From an uncultured Christensenella sp. (lineage in GTDB: Bacteria > Bacillota > Clostridia > Christensenellales > UBA3700): 25,418 nt of DNA. How positions within the stretch are numbered: position 1 is the stretch's first letter; every line of letters starts with the position of its first letter. Under the pieces are notes generated by a model, which saw nothing but the letters and a program-made list of their open reading frames with translations, searched no databases and was not told the origin of the DNA. A program made the translations under genes and the position numbers. Of the stretch, positions 8,499 through 15,690 are shown in pieces. The stretch lies in contig CAJUEA010000022.1 in assembly GCA_910584975.1 (NCBI GenBank), positions 1-25,418 of the forward strand, read 5' to 3'.

Positions 8499-9497
8499 AT
8501 GAAAAAATTCAATGTTGCTGTTGTTGGCGCTACTGGTATGGTAGGCAACAAATTTTTGGAAGTTCTTGCTGAAAGACAACTTCCTGTGGAAAACTACTAT
8601 CTTTTTGCATCAAGCAAAAGTGCCGGTAAAGTTATCGACTTTATGGGCAAACCTCACACTGTAATCGAGCTTACAAACGAAAATATCGCAAAATACCCTG
8701 TTGATTTTGCTTTGTTCTCCGCAGGTGGCAGCACTTCTGCAAAGTTTGCTCCTGAATTTGTAAAATGTGGTGCAATTGTTGTTGACAACTCAAGCCAATG
8801 GCGTATGTATGACAATGTTCCACTTGTTGTTCCTGAGGTTAACCCAGACGATATCGATTGGAATGAAGGCATCATCGCAAATCCAAACTGCTCTACTATT
8901 CAAGCAGTGGTTGCTTTAAAACCACTACATGATAAATACACAATCAAGCGTATTGTTTACAGCACATATCAAGCTGTTTCAGGCGCAGGTGTTGCAGGTT
9001 ATAATGACTTGGTTGAGGGCGTTAAAGGTGCTGAACCTAAAAAATTCCCTTACCCTATCTTCAACAATGTTCTTCCTCATATTGATGTGTTCCTTCCAAA
9101 TGGTTACACTAAAGAAGAAGAGAAAATGATGAAAGAAACTCAAAAAATTCTTGATAAAAACATCAAAGTTACTGCTACAACTGTAAGAGTTCCAGTTTTG
9201 AACAGCCACAGTGAGTCAATCAATGTCGAGTTTGAAAAACCTTGTACTCTTGAAGGTATTTACGAGGCTTTGAGAGGTGCAGAAAATGTTATTTTGTATG
9301 ACGATCCTGCTAACCTAAAATATCCAATGCCAATCATTTCAAGTGGTCACGACGAAACTTATGTCGGCAGAGTAAGAATTGACGAGACTGTTCCAAGTGG
9401 TTGTAACCTTTGGGTAGTTGCAGACAACATCCGTAAAGGTGCTGCAACAAACGCAGTTCAAATCATGCAAAAATTGATGGAAAAGAAATCAAAATAA
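8499..9497 (+). CDS. asd: Aspartate-semialdehyde dehydrogenase
   Basis: Reduces aspartyl-4-phosphate to aspartate semialdehyde with NADPH, the branch point to lysine/diaminopimelate, threonine and methionine. The 332-residue length is normal. The N-terminal NADP motif is VAVVGATGMVG (residues 7-16). The catalytic cysteine is C131 in IANPNCSTIQ, and a conserved His follows in VPVLNSHSESINVEF. ATG 8499 is chosen because GGAGG (8489-8493) lies 5 bases upstream; the in-frame TTG at 8487 overlaps that site and is rejected. The gene follows the lysine riboswitch terminator and precedes dapA by 104 bases, in which a 12-bp hairpin lies. Expression should be lysine-controlled. Identification is secure. 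Confidence 0.97.
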   Translation: MKKFNVAVVGATGMVGNKFLEVLAERQLPVENYYLFASSKSAGKVIDFMGKPHTVIELTNENIAKYPVDFALFSAGGSTSAKFAPEFVKCGAIVVDNSSQWRMYDNVPLVVPEVNPDDIDWNEGIIANPNCSTIQAVVALKPLHDKYTIKRIVYSTYQAVSGAGVAGYNDLVEGVKGAEPKKFPYPIFNNVLPHIDVFLPNGYTKEEEKMMKETQKILDKNIKVTATTVRVPVLNSHSESINVEFEKPCTLEGIYEALRGAENVILYDDPANLKYPMPIISSGHDETYVGRVRIDETVPSGCNLWVVADNIRKGAATNAVQIMQKLMEKKSK

Positions 9498-9506
9498 ACA
9501 AATTGC

Positions 9507-9537
9507 TTACTTGACTGCCAAAATTGCAGTCAAGTAA
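9507..9537 (+). promoter_or_regulatory. 12-bp hairpin between asd and dapA
   Basis: Perfect arms TTACTTGACTGC (9507-9518) and GCAGTCAAGTAA (9526-9537) flank a 7-base loop. Only AATTTTG follows, so it is a weak terminator at best. It could protect the 3' end of a processed asd message or partly terminate to give different asd and dapA levels. dapA has its own strong ribosome binding site 50 bases further on. Confidence 0.6.
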
Positions 9538-9601
9538 AATTTTGATAAATATTGATAATATCCAAAAAAATAATTTATTGTTAAACCTTAAGGAGGTTAC
9601 T

Positions 9602-10510
9602 ATGTTTTCTGGAGTTGCTACTGCTCTAATCACACCATTTAATTTTAAAGGTGTTGACTTTGAGGCATACGGCAGACTTATTGATGACCAAATCGCAAGC
9701 GGCATTGATGCCCTTGTTGTTTTGGGTACTACTGGTGAGTCATCAACTATGTCTCACGAAGAAAAAGTGGAAACAATCAAGTTTGCAATTGAAAAAATAA
9801 ATAAAAGAGTACCTGTTATTGTTGGCACAGGCTCCAACTGCACTGCTACTGCTATTCAAAACAGCATTGAGGCTGAAAAGCTTGGTGCAGATATGTTACT
9901 TGTGGTTACACCATACTACAACAAATGCACTCAAGAAGGACTTATCGCTCACTATGCTCAAATTGCAGGTAGCGTAAACATTCCAATTATTGCGTACAAT
10001 GTACCTGGAAGAACAGGCGTGAATATTTTGCCAAAAACTATCAAAGCTCTTGCACAAATACCAAATATGGTGGCTGTTAAAGAGGCAAGTGGAAACATAA
10101 GCCAAATTGCAAGTGTTGTTTCTGAAGTTCGTGGCAGTGATTTTAAAGTTTACAGTGGAGACGACGGTATTATTTTGCCTGTTATGAGCCTTGGGGCAGA
10201 TGGACTAATCAGCGTTGCAAGCAATGTAATTCCAAAACAAATGGTGGATATGGTGCACGCTGTGCAAAATGGCGACATTAAAACTGCACAAGACCTATTC
10301 TTCAAATATCGTCCACTTATGGAAATTATGTTTTGCGAGACAAATCCAATTCCTGTTAAATTTGCTTGTTCAAAATTAGGTTACGGCGAAAATTTACCAA
10401 GATTGCCACTTACACCTATTTCAGATAGTGGAAAAGTAAAAGTTTTGGATGAAATGTATAATGTGGGATTGATTAAATTATCATCCCCACTGAACTATTT
10501 AAATGTATGA
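9602..10510 (+). CDS. dapA: 4-hydroxy-tetrahydrodipicolinate synthase
   Basis: Condenses pyruvate with aspartate semialdehyde, the first step committed to lysine and diaminopimelate. It is a TIM barrel of 302 residues, normal for the family. The Schiff-base lysine is K160 in VAVKEASG. The catalytic triad residues are T43 or T44 in LGTTGESSTM, Y132 in AYNVPGRTG, and Y106 in the VVTPYYNK loop. AAGGAGG (9590-9596) fixes ATG 9602; the longer frame from 9524 has no site and runs through the preceding hairpin. It is very probably co-transcribed with asd under the lysine riboswitch. The last residues (LIKLSSPLNYLNV) are slightly longer than usual. Identification is secure. Confidence 0.97.
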   Translation: MFSGVATALITPFNFKGVDFEAYGRLIDDQIASGIDALVVLGTTGESSTMSHEEKVETIKFAIEKINKRVPVIVGTGSNCTATAIQNSIEAEKLGADMLLVVTPYYNKCTQEGLIAHYAQIAGSVNIPIIAYNVPGRTGVNILPKTIKALAQIPNMVAVKEASGNISQIASVVSEVRGSDFKVYSGDDGIILPVMSLGADGLISVASNVIPKQMVDMVHAVQNGDIKTAQDLFFKYRPLMEIMFCETNPIPVKFACSKLGYGENLPRLPLTPISDSGKVKVLDEMYNVGLIKLSSPLNYLNV

Positions 10511-10740
10511 TTACACATTAAATTCAACAAGGATGTTAACTCCTTATAATTAAAGTGACAATAATACTCAGCTTGTATAATTCTTTGCATTTAAATGTTT
10601 AAATCACTTGCATTTTATTTCAGTACAATTCAATATTGTTATTGTAAAATATAATAAATACAAATTTTTGTATTAAACAAGACTTTTTTGCAATAACTTT
10701 GTAAAAAATAATTTAAAGAAAAAGATTTCTCGGAGGAGTT

Positions 10741-11508
10741 ATGACTAATGTATTAATATGGGGTATCGGCGGAAGAATGGGAAGAACTTTGCTTGAATGC
10801 CTAAATAAAAATGAATATACTACAGCTGTTGGTGGCGTAGATAAATTTGCAAATCAAGCTGATTTCAATATTCCAATTTTTCAAAATATTTCTGACATCA
10901 ATATAAAAGCCGATGTAATTATTGACTTTTCAAGAGCAGAGGCAATTTATGACATTTTGCCTTATGCAAAAGAAAACAAAATCCCAGTAGTACTTTGCAC
11001 AACAGGTTATAGCGAACTTGACTTGGACTATATTAACGAAATGTCAAAAGAATTGCCATTGTTTAAATCAAGCAATATGTCCATTGGTATAAACTTGCTT
11101 ATCGACCTTGTAAAAAAAGCAACAAATCTTCTTGGCGAAAACTTTGATATTGAACTTATTGAATGTCATCACAATGTGAAAGTTGACAGCCCTTCTGGCA
11201 CTGCCCTAACCATTGCAGAGGCAATCAATGAGGAAATGAACAACACTTTGGAATTTAAGTTTGGCAGACATGACAACAATGAACGCCGCAAAAAGAATGA
11301 ACTTGGTATTCATGCTGTAAGAGGTGGCACAGTGGTTGGCAGACACGAAGTATTGTTCCTTGGAAATGATGAAACCATCACAATCAAGCACGAGGCAAAT
11401 TCAAAAGCAGTTTTTGCAGAAGGTGCAGTTAAAGCAAGCATCTATATGTCAACAATAAAAACTCCGGGAATTTACAATATGAAAAATTTGATTGAGGAAA
11501 CAAAATAA
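10741..11508 (+). CDS. dapB: 4-hydroxy-tetrahydrodipicolinate reductase
   Basis: Reduces the DapA product to tetrahydrodipicolinate with NAD(P)H. The 255-residue length is normal. The N-terminal nucleotide motif is WGIGGRMG (residues 7-14). The signature ECHHNVKVDSPSGTA holds H143-H144, K147 and the PSGTA loop. GGAGGAG lies directly before ATG 10741. The 230-base gap after dapA is AT-rich, with a short AAGGA/TCCTT stem near 10529-10545 but no T-run and no promoter I can defend, so it is open whether dapB shares the riboswitch transcript. A strong terminator follows at 11527-11559. Identification is secure. Confidence 0.97.
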   Translation: MTNVLIWGIGGRMGRTLLECLNKNEYTTAVGGVDKFANQADFNIPIFQNISDINIKADVIIDFSRAEAIYDILPYAKENKIPVVLCTTGYSELDLDYINEMSKELPLFKSSNMSIGINLLIDLVKKATNLLGENFDIELIECHHNVKVDSPSGTALTIAEAINEEMNNTLEFKFGRHDNNERRKKNELGIHAVRGGTVVGRHEVLFLGNDETITIKHEANSKAVFAEGAVKASIYMSTIKTPGIYNMKNLIEETK

Positions 11509-11526
11509 TTTTAAACTAAAATTTAG

Positions 11527-11559
11527 GCACCTGCAGTAATAAAAATGCAGGTGCTTTTT
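11527..11559 (+). terminator. Intrinsic terminator after dapB
   Basis: A perfect 9-bp GC-rich stem GCACCTGCA (11527-11535) / TGCAGGTGC (11546-11554) is followed by TTTTT. It lies 19 bases after the dapB stop codon. Confidence 0.92.
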
Positions 11560-11562
11560 ATT

Positions 11563-12075
11563 TTATCCACAGAATACAATAATTTGTTTTCACAAATTTA
11601 CAATAAAAATTCCATCCCACCCTTATACATTATCAAAAAAATAAATTCGCTATTTTGTTTGCTATTTTTTTTGTTTTATTATGCAAGCGAATTAAAGTTT
11701 CATTTAACACAAAAATAATATTTATGTGTTAAAAAAATATTTTATTTAAATTCACATCCTTTTTCACTAAAATCAATATCCAAAAATTAAGCATATACTA
11801 ATATATTTGCTAATTTTCAATATCCACATATTGTAGATTTATGCATTTTAATCAAATGTTAAATAAAATATCAAATTTAAAAAAATTATTATATATGCAC
11901 GAATCACTTAAATTTAAAATTTGTTATAATCTTTTGTAAATTAAAATTAATTGTCGCTATTAATATTGACTTTGAATTATATTTTAACTTATATTAAAAG
12001 ACTTACAACAATAAAGAGTAAAGATATTTCAACAACCTTTCACACATTATTATCCACAATATGTGGATAATAATG
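11563..12075. other. DnaA-box cluster in a long AT-rich spacer
   Basis: The 647-base spacer between the convergent dapB and lipoprotein genes contains no gene that I can see. It has three perfect DnaA 9-mers TTATCCACA: 11563-11571 (+), 12050-12058 (+) and 12062-12070 (-). A one-mismatch copy ATATCCACA lies at 11820-11828. The two right-hand boxes face each other inside a 15-bp perfect inverted repeat with a 3-base loop (12044-12076). Other inverted repeats are AATTCGCT/AGCGAATT (11644-11651, 11686-11693) and TTTAACACA/TGTGTTAAA (11703-11711, 11725-11733). No dnaA, dnaN or rpmH is nearby, so whether this is an origin, a DnaA reservoir or a coincidence is not decided. Confidence 0.45.
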
Positions 12076-12076
12076 T

Positions 12077-12109
12077 AAAAAGAATATGCAGTCTATAAAG
12101 ACTGCATAT
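12077..12109 (-). terminator. Terminator of the minus-strand lipoprotein gene
   Basis: A 10-bp perfect stem with arms 12084-12093 (ATATGCAGTC) and 12100-12109 (GACTGCATAT) has a 6-base loop. On the minus strand it is followed by TCTTTTTAC. It lies about 47 bases after the lipoprotein stop codon. Confidence 0.8.
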
Positions 12110-12155
12110 AGTTTAAACTGAATTACTTAAAATTAAACTACACAAACTTATAAAA

Positions 12156-13046
12156 TCAGAATTTTAGATAATTATTAATATTAATTTCTGCTCTGTCATA
12201 AGTAAAATATGTTGTAGCAATTGTAGTTGTCTTATTTGTAGTGCCCAAAGCATTAACTTCATATGCCTCTTCATTGGCAATACTCTTAATAAGTCCATTG
12301 TCCCACATAACTATTGTTAATTTTAGCTTAGTAAATTTAATACCTTTTGGTGCAACTCCACCTTTTTTTGTTTTGTATTCCATTACATTAAGATAATCTT
12401 CAGTTGCAGTATTAATATTCAAAACTAAACTAAACTTGTAAGTTTTATTCTTTGCATCATATACTGGTTTTGTTGCGGATGCTATTGTTTTTGAATTAAC
12501 AATATACATATTGATTCTTGTCAAATCATCTGGATATTTGACAAGGCCATTCTCTAAACTATCAAAATGTTCAGTTTCAGGCCATTTTGCTACTGTCATT
12601 TCGCCTTTTTGGACTTTAATATCGCCCTTTTCTGCTGACCTTACTCTGTATGCACCATTTTCATAAATGCTTTGGTCAGACATTTTTATATTTGGAGTTC
12701 CTTTTGTTGTAAAGGTTGATGAATCCAAATAATATATATTATCTTGTTTTATTTTCAAACAATCCAATTTTTGAGTCATTTCTCCCAAAATGGATTTTGT
12801 TGTTATATTTCCAATTTGATGAGTAGCGACAAAATCAACTTCATTAAAGTTTTTCACACCTGCTTCATACATTTTTAGTGCAATCATATCCTTGTTGATT
12901 TTGTAAGCTCCGTTTATTTCCGGATACTTTTCGCCCAGATTTGTAACTGTTGGCACCACATCTGAATCATTTGCACAGGCTACCAAAGTTAAACATACTA
13001 AAACCATTAGAGCTGATACAAAGAAGCTTTTTAATGTTCTTTTCAT
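12156..13046 (-). CDS. Predicted lipoprotein, unknown function
   Basis: A 296-residue secreted protein anchored by lipid. The N-terminus is a type II signal peptide: MKRTLKSFF, a hydrophobic stretch, then the lipobox LVAC near residue 24. No recognised domain follows. The mature part is polar, with beta-rich stretches such as YKFSLVLNINT and FTKLKLTIVMWDNGLIKSI that loosely recall a LolA/LppX-like sheet, which is a weak impression only. ATG 13046 is preferred over the frame start at 13076 because AAGGAG lies about 8 bases upstream and the signal peptide then begins correctly. It is a single-gene unit: its promoter is at 13093-13121 and its terminator at 12077-12109. A short GCGTG/CACGC stem lies in its 5' leader (13063-13078). 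Confidence 0.8.
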   Translation of the reverse strand: MKRTLKSFFVSALMVLVCLTLVACANDSDVVPTVTNLGEKYPEINGAYKINKDMIALKMYEAGVKNFNEVDFVATHQIGNITTKSILGEMTQKLDCLKIKQDNIYYLDSSTFTTKGTPNIKMSDQSIYENGAYRVRSAEKGDIKVQKGEMTVAKWPETEHFDSLENGLVKYPDDLTRINMYIVNSKTIASATKPVYDAKNKTYKFSLVLNINTATEDYLNVMEYKTKKGGVAPKGIKFTKLKLTIVMWDNGLIKSIANEEAYEVNALGTTNKTTTIATTYFTYDRAEININNYLKF

Positions 13047-13092
13047 TATAAACTCCTTTTTAGCGTGGAAATACACGCCTCTCTCTACTCAT

Positions 13093-13121
13093 AGCATACT
13101 ACAAAACTTAGCAAAAATCAA
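13093..13121 (-). promoter_or_regulatory. Candidate promoter of the lipoprotein gene
   Basis: Minus strand: -35 TTGATT (13121-13116), a 17-base spacer, then -10 TATGCT (13098-13093). The start would be near 13086, giving a leader of about 40 bases. A small palindrome GCGTA-AA-TACGC (13151-13162) lies further upstream. Confidence 0.55.
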
Positions 13122-13214
13122 TGAATAACCAACCAAATTGTGTAAATTTTGCGTAAATACGCCATTTTCAAGAGCTTTTTTGCGATTTTTTAAGCAAAAA
13201 ATCAATTTTAAAGC

Positions 13215-13244
13215 GACAAATTTCGACAATAATTTGTCTTTTTT
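13215..13244 (+). terminator. Terminator-like hairpin with no plus-strand gene before it
   Basis: Perfect 8-bp arms GACAAATT (13215-13222) and AATTTGTC (13231-13238) are followed by six T. A second stem, GATTTTTT/AAAAAATC, lies just upstream (13184-13203). The only gene to the left is on the other strand, so the transcript it would end is unknown. No gene is seen in the rest of the 13122-13431 spacer. Confidence 0.45.
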
Positions 13245-13431
13245 AAATTTTTAAGAAATTTTGTGTCTTTGTTTCATTTTAAAAGTAGATTTTAAGAATA
13301 ATTTTGGCTTAAAAGTATTTGTTATATAAGTTATTTTTTACAAACAAGCATTTTTTTGAAACAATTCCACCGAAAATCTAAATATTATGTAAATTGATTA
13401 TGTTTTTTTGATAAAATATATACACAATAAC

Positions 13432-13460
13432 TTGACAATTATACACATTTATCTTAAAAT
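13432..13460 (+). promoter_or_regulatory. Distal promoter of the DegV pair
   Basis: -35 TTGACA (13432-13437), 17 bases, -10 TAAAAT (13455-13460). A DnaA-box-like TTATACACA (13439-13447) falls in the spacer. Transcription would start near 13467, inside the left arm of the inverted repeat that follows. Confidence 0.7.
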
Positions 13461-13461
13461 A

Positions 13462-13530
13462 TTAGTAGATTGTTTGCTCATATAGTGCAAAACTTATAAT
13501 TTTGCATATTTTTGTTAAACTATCTACTAA
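13462..13530 (+). repeat. Nested inverted repeat in the DegV leader
   Basis: The outer arms TTAGTAGATTGTTT (13462-13475) and AAACTATCTACTAA (13517-13530) pair at 13 of 14 positions. An inner perfect 7-bp stem TGCAAAA (13486-13492) / TTTTGCA (13500-13506) lies between them. The right outer arm overlaps the -35 region of the proximal promoter. It could be an operator pair or a folded leader RNA of the distal transcript; I do not recognise a riboswitch class. Confidence 0.55.
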
Positions 13531-13542
13531 ATATGATATAAT
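13515..13542 (+). promoter_or_regulatory. Proximal extended -10 promoter of the DegV pair
   Basis: -10 TATAAT (13537-13542) is preceded by TGA, an extended -10. The -35 is weak: TTAAAC (13515-13520) at 16 bases or TTGTTA (13512-13517) at 19. The start would be about 60 bases before the first DegV gene. Confidence 0.6.
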
Positions 13543-13607
13543 GTTTATATATAATTTATTACTTTTGTTTTAAACTATTAGAATAAATGGTTAGGAGGAC
13601 ACAAAAG

Positions 13608-14498
13608 ATGTCTTATTATATCACAACAGATGCAACTTGCGATTTTCCACAACAATTAATTGGTTTTGAAAATTTTGAAATTATTCCAATGTCATATACT
13701 ATTGGAGATACAGAATATGGTTTTGACAAAAAACTTACAAATCAAGAGTTTTATGATTTGGTCAGAAATGGCGCGATGCCAACAACTTCACTAATTACTA
13801 CATATACAGCAAGCGAATTTTTCAGACCGATTTTGCAAGCAGGCAATGATATATTGCACATTTGCTTTTCTTCAGGCTTGAGTAGCACTTATCAAAATGT
13901 GCTTATTGCAGTGGAAGAGCTTAAAAAGGAATTTCCTGAACGCAAAATTTATATGCTGGACTCAAAATGTGCATCTTCAGGAGAAGGATTACTTGTTTAC
14001 TATGCACTAAAAGCTCGCGATAATGGAATGAGTATTGAGGATAACTATAACGAAACTTTGGACAGAAAAGATCACATTTGTCACTATTTCACGCCAAACG
14101 ATTTATATCATCTTATGAGAGGTGGCAGAGTTAGCAAAACTGCTGCTATCGCAGGAACAATACTGCAAATCAAGCCTATACTTTATGCAAATGTGGATGG
14201 TAAACTTTCCTCAATAGATAAAGTTAAAGGCAGAAAAAAGGCCTTGGTTGAGCTTGTGCACTATATGCAAAGCAAAATGATTGCTGAAGAGAACGAAATT
14301 GTGTTCATTTCCCATGCAGATTGTCTTGAAGAGGCTGAATTTGTAAAAGAAAAAATCATTGAAAAAACAGGAATCACAAATATTGTGATTGAATATATCG
14401 GACCTGTTATTGGTTCACACACAGGACAAGGCACAGTCGCACTATTCTTTATCGGAAAAGATAAAATTGAGCCAACTGATGCATTATTAAAAAAATAA
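13608..14498 (+). CDS. DegV family fatty-acid-binding protein (FakB type), copy 1
   Basis: By family knowledge, DegV/FakB proteins bind a fatty acid and present it to the kinase FakA, so that exogenous fatty acids enter phospholipid synthesis. The 296 residues are near the usual 280-290. Family motifs: YITTDATCDFP at the N-terminus, the MPTTSLIT lid region (about 57-64), the HICFSSGLSSTYQN ligand loop (84-97), the RGGRVSKTAAIAG segment, and the C-terminal IGSHTGQGT with H271. ATG 13608 is chosen because AGGAGG ends 9 bases upstream; the ATG at 13587 lies before that site. It is first of a tandem pair, 35 bases before copy 2, which is about 80% identical by eye. FakA is not in the window. Confidence 0.92.
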   Translation: MSYYITTDATCDFPQQLIGFENFEIIPMSYTIGDTEYGFDKKLTNQEFYDLVRNGAMPTTSLITTYTASEFFRPILQAGNDILHICFSSGLSSTYQNVLIAVEELKKEFPERKIYMLDSKCASSGEGLLVYYALKARDNGMSIEDNYNETLDRKDHICHYFTPNDLYHLMRGGRVSKTAAIAGTILQIKPILYANVDGKLSSIDKVKGRKKALVELVHYMQSKMIAEENEIVFISHADCLEEAEFVKEKIIEKTGITNIVIEYIGPVIGSHTGQGTVALFFIGKDKIEPTDALLKK

Positions 14499-14533
14499 TT
14501 GTTTAATAAATATTTAAAAATTAAGGAGAAATT

Positions 14534-15430
14534 ATGTCTTATTACATCACAACAGATGCAACTTGCGACTTTCCAAAAGAATTATCAAATTTTGAAAACT
14601 TTGAAATTATTCCAATGTCATATACTATTGGCGATACAGAATATGGCATTGACAAACAGCTTTCTGGCAAAGAGTTTTATGATGCAATTAGAGATGGCGC
14701 AATGCCAACAACTTCACTAATCACTTGCTATACTGCAACTGAATTTTTCAGACCAATTTTGCAAGCAGGCAATGATATTTTACACATTTGTTTTTCTTCT
14801 GGCTTAAGTAGCACTTATCAAAATGTTGTTAATGCTGTTGAGGATTTGAAAAAGGAATTCCCTGAAAGAAAGTTTTTTATGCTAGACTCAAGATGTGCAA
14901 GCATAGGCGAAGGATTTCTTGCTTATTACTCTTTAAAAGCTCGCGACAACGGAATGAGCATTGAGGATAACTATAAGGAAACTTTGACAAGACGCGATAA
15001 GCTTTGTCACTATTTCACACCAGATGACCTTTTCCATTTGATGAGAGGTGGCAGAGTTAGTAAAACAGCTGCCATTGCTGGTTCAATACTTCAAATTAAG
15101 CCAATGCTTTATGTTAATATTGACGGAAAACTATCCACAATAGACAAAGTTAAAGGCAGAAAAAAAGCTTTGCTCAACCTTATCACTCGCATGCAAGACA
15201 AAATCATACCAGAAGAAAATGACTTTGTTGGAATTGTTCATGCAGATTGTCCTGACGAAGCAGAGTTTTTAAAAGAAAAAATCATTGAAAAAACTGGCAT
15301 AACAAATATTTTGACAAATTATATTGGACCAGTTATCGGCTCACACACAGGGCCAGGAACAATCGCTGTTGTATTTGTTGGCAAAGACAAAATTGAACCA
15401 ACTGACCTTTTGCTTGAGAACAAAGACTAA
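14534..15430 (+). CDS. DegV family fatty-acid-binding protein (FakB type), copy 2
   Basis: 298 residues with the same motifs as copy 1 (TTDATCDFP, MPTTSLIT, HICFSSGLSSTY, RGGRVSKTAAIAG, IGSHTGPGT). AAGGAG lies 6 bases before ATG 14534. By eye about 60 of 296 positions differ from copy 1. The differences cluster on predicted surface stretches and in a few pocket-lining hydrophobics (for example ILYANV versus MLYVNI, and VALFFIG versus IAVVFVG). This fits a recent tandem duplication followed by a change in acyl-chain preference, as known for FakB paralogues that sort saturated from unsaturated chains. The preference itself cannot be read here. No independent promoter is seen; translation from the shared transcript is likely. 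Confidence 0.92.
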   Translation: MSYYITTDATCDFPKELSNFENFEIIPMSYTIGDTEYGIDKQLSGKEFYDAIRDGAMPTTSLITCYTATEFFRPILQAGNDILHICFSSGLSSTYQNVVNAVEDLKKEFPERKFFMLDSRCASIGEGFLAYYSLKARDNGMSIEDNYKETLTRRDKLCHYFTPDDLFHLMRGGRVSKTAAIAGSILQIKPMLYVNIDGKLSTIDKVKGRKKALLNLITRMQDKIIPEENDFVGIVHADCPDEAEFLKEKIIEKTGITNILTNYIGPVIGSHTGPGTIAVVFVGKDKIEPTDLLLENKD

Positions 15431-15438
15431 AACAATTT

Positions 15439-15509
15439 AATTTGGCAATTTTGTGCTTTTGTACAAGCAATTAGTGCAATTTGTATAAGCTTGGAATTAT
15501 CAAATTTTT
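15439..15509 (+). terminator. Possible terminator of the DegV pair (long-loop hairpin)
   Basis: AATTTGGCAATT (15439-15450) pairs with AATTATCAAATT (15495-15506) except for one mismatch and one G-U pair. The stem runs into five T at 15505-15509. The 44-base loop can form smaller stems (GCTT/AAGC). The long AT-rich stem makes this a weak call. Confidence 0.35.
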
Positions 15510-15603
15510 AGCTCAAAAATTCAATTTGAAAACAAAAGGATTAAACTTAACTTTTTATAAATCTTAAACGACAACAAAACAAAAAAAATTAATAAAATTT
15601 ATC

Positions 15604-15632
15604 TGGACAAGTTTCGTCTTTAAGGTTATAAT
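15604..15632 (+). promoter_or_regulatory. Promoter of the PRC-barrel-like gene
   Basis: -35 TGGACA (15604-15609), 17 bases, -10 TATAAT (15627-15632). Transcription would start near 15639, only a few bases before the hairpin that contains the ribosome binding site and start codon. Confidence 0.8.
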
Positions 15633-15643
15633 GTAAAAAGTAC

Positions 15644-15690
15644 AAGCATATATTACTCTATAAACATAAACAAAGGAGTAATATATGCTT
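15644..15690 (+). promoter_or_regulatory. Perfect 15-bp hairpin enclosing the ribosome binding site and start codon
   Basis: Arms AAGCATATATTACTC (15644-15658) and GAGTAATATATGCTT (15676-15690) flank a 17-base loop. The 3' arm carries most of the GGAG ribosome binding site (15675-15678) and the ATG (15685-15687) of the following gene. It begins about 5 bases after the predicted transcription start, so the leader is nearly all hairpin. Its AU-rich helix would hide the start region. A DNA operator is the alternative reading. Confidence 0.75.

Noticed and set aside
8487..8501. Longer asd frame starting at TTG 8487
   Set aside because: The TTG overlaps the GGAGG ribosome binding site, which is correctly spaced for ATG 8499. 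The protein family starts with the MKKFNVAVVG segment.
12044..12076. DnaA-box palindrome read as a terminator
   Set aside because: No T-run follows on either strand, and a proper minus-strand terminator already lies between it and the lipoprotein gene.
14499..14720. Frame directly after the first DegV stop as a separate small gene
   Set aside because: It overlaps the second DegV gene in another frame, and the only ribosome binding site nearby belongs to that gene.
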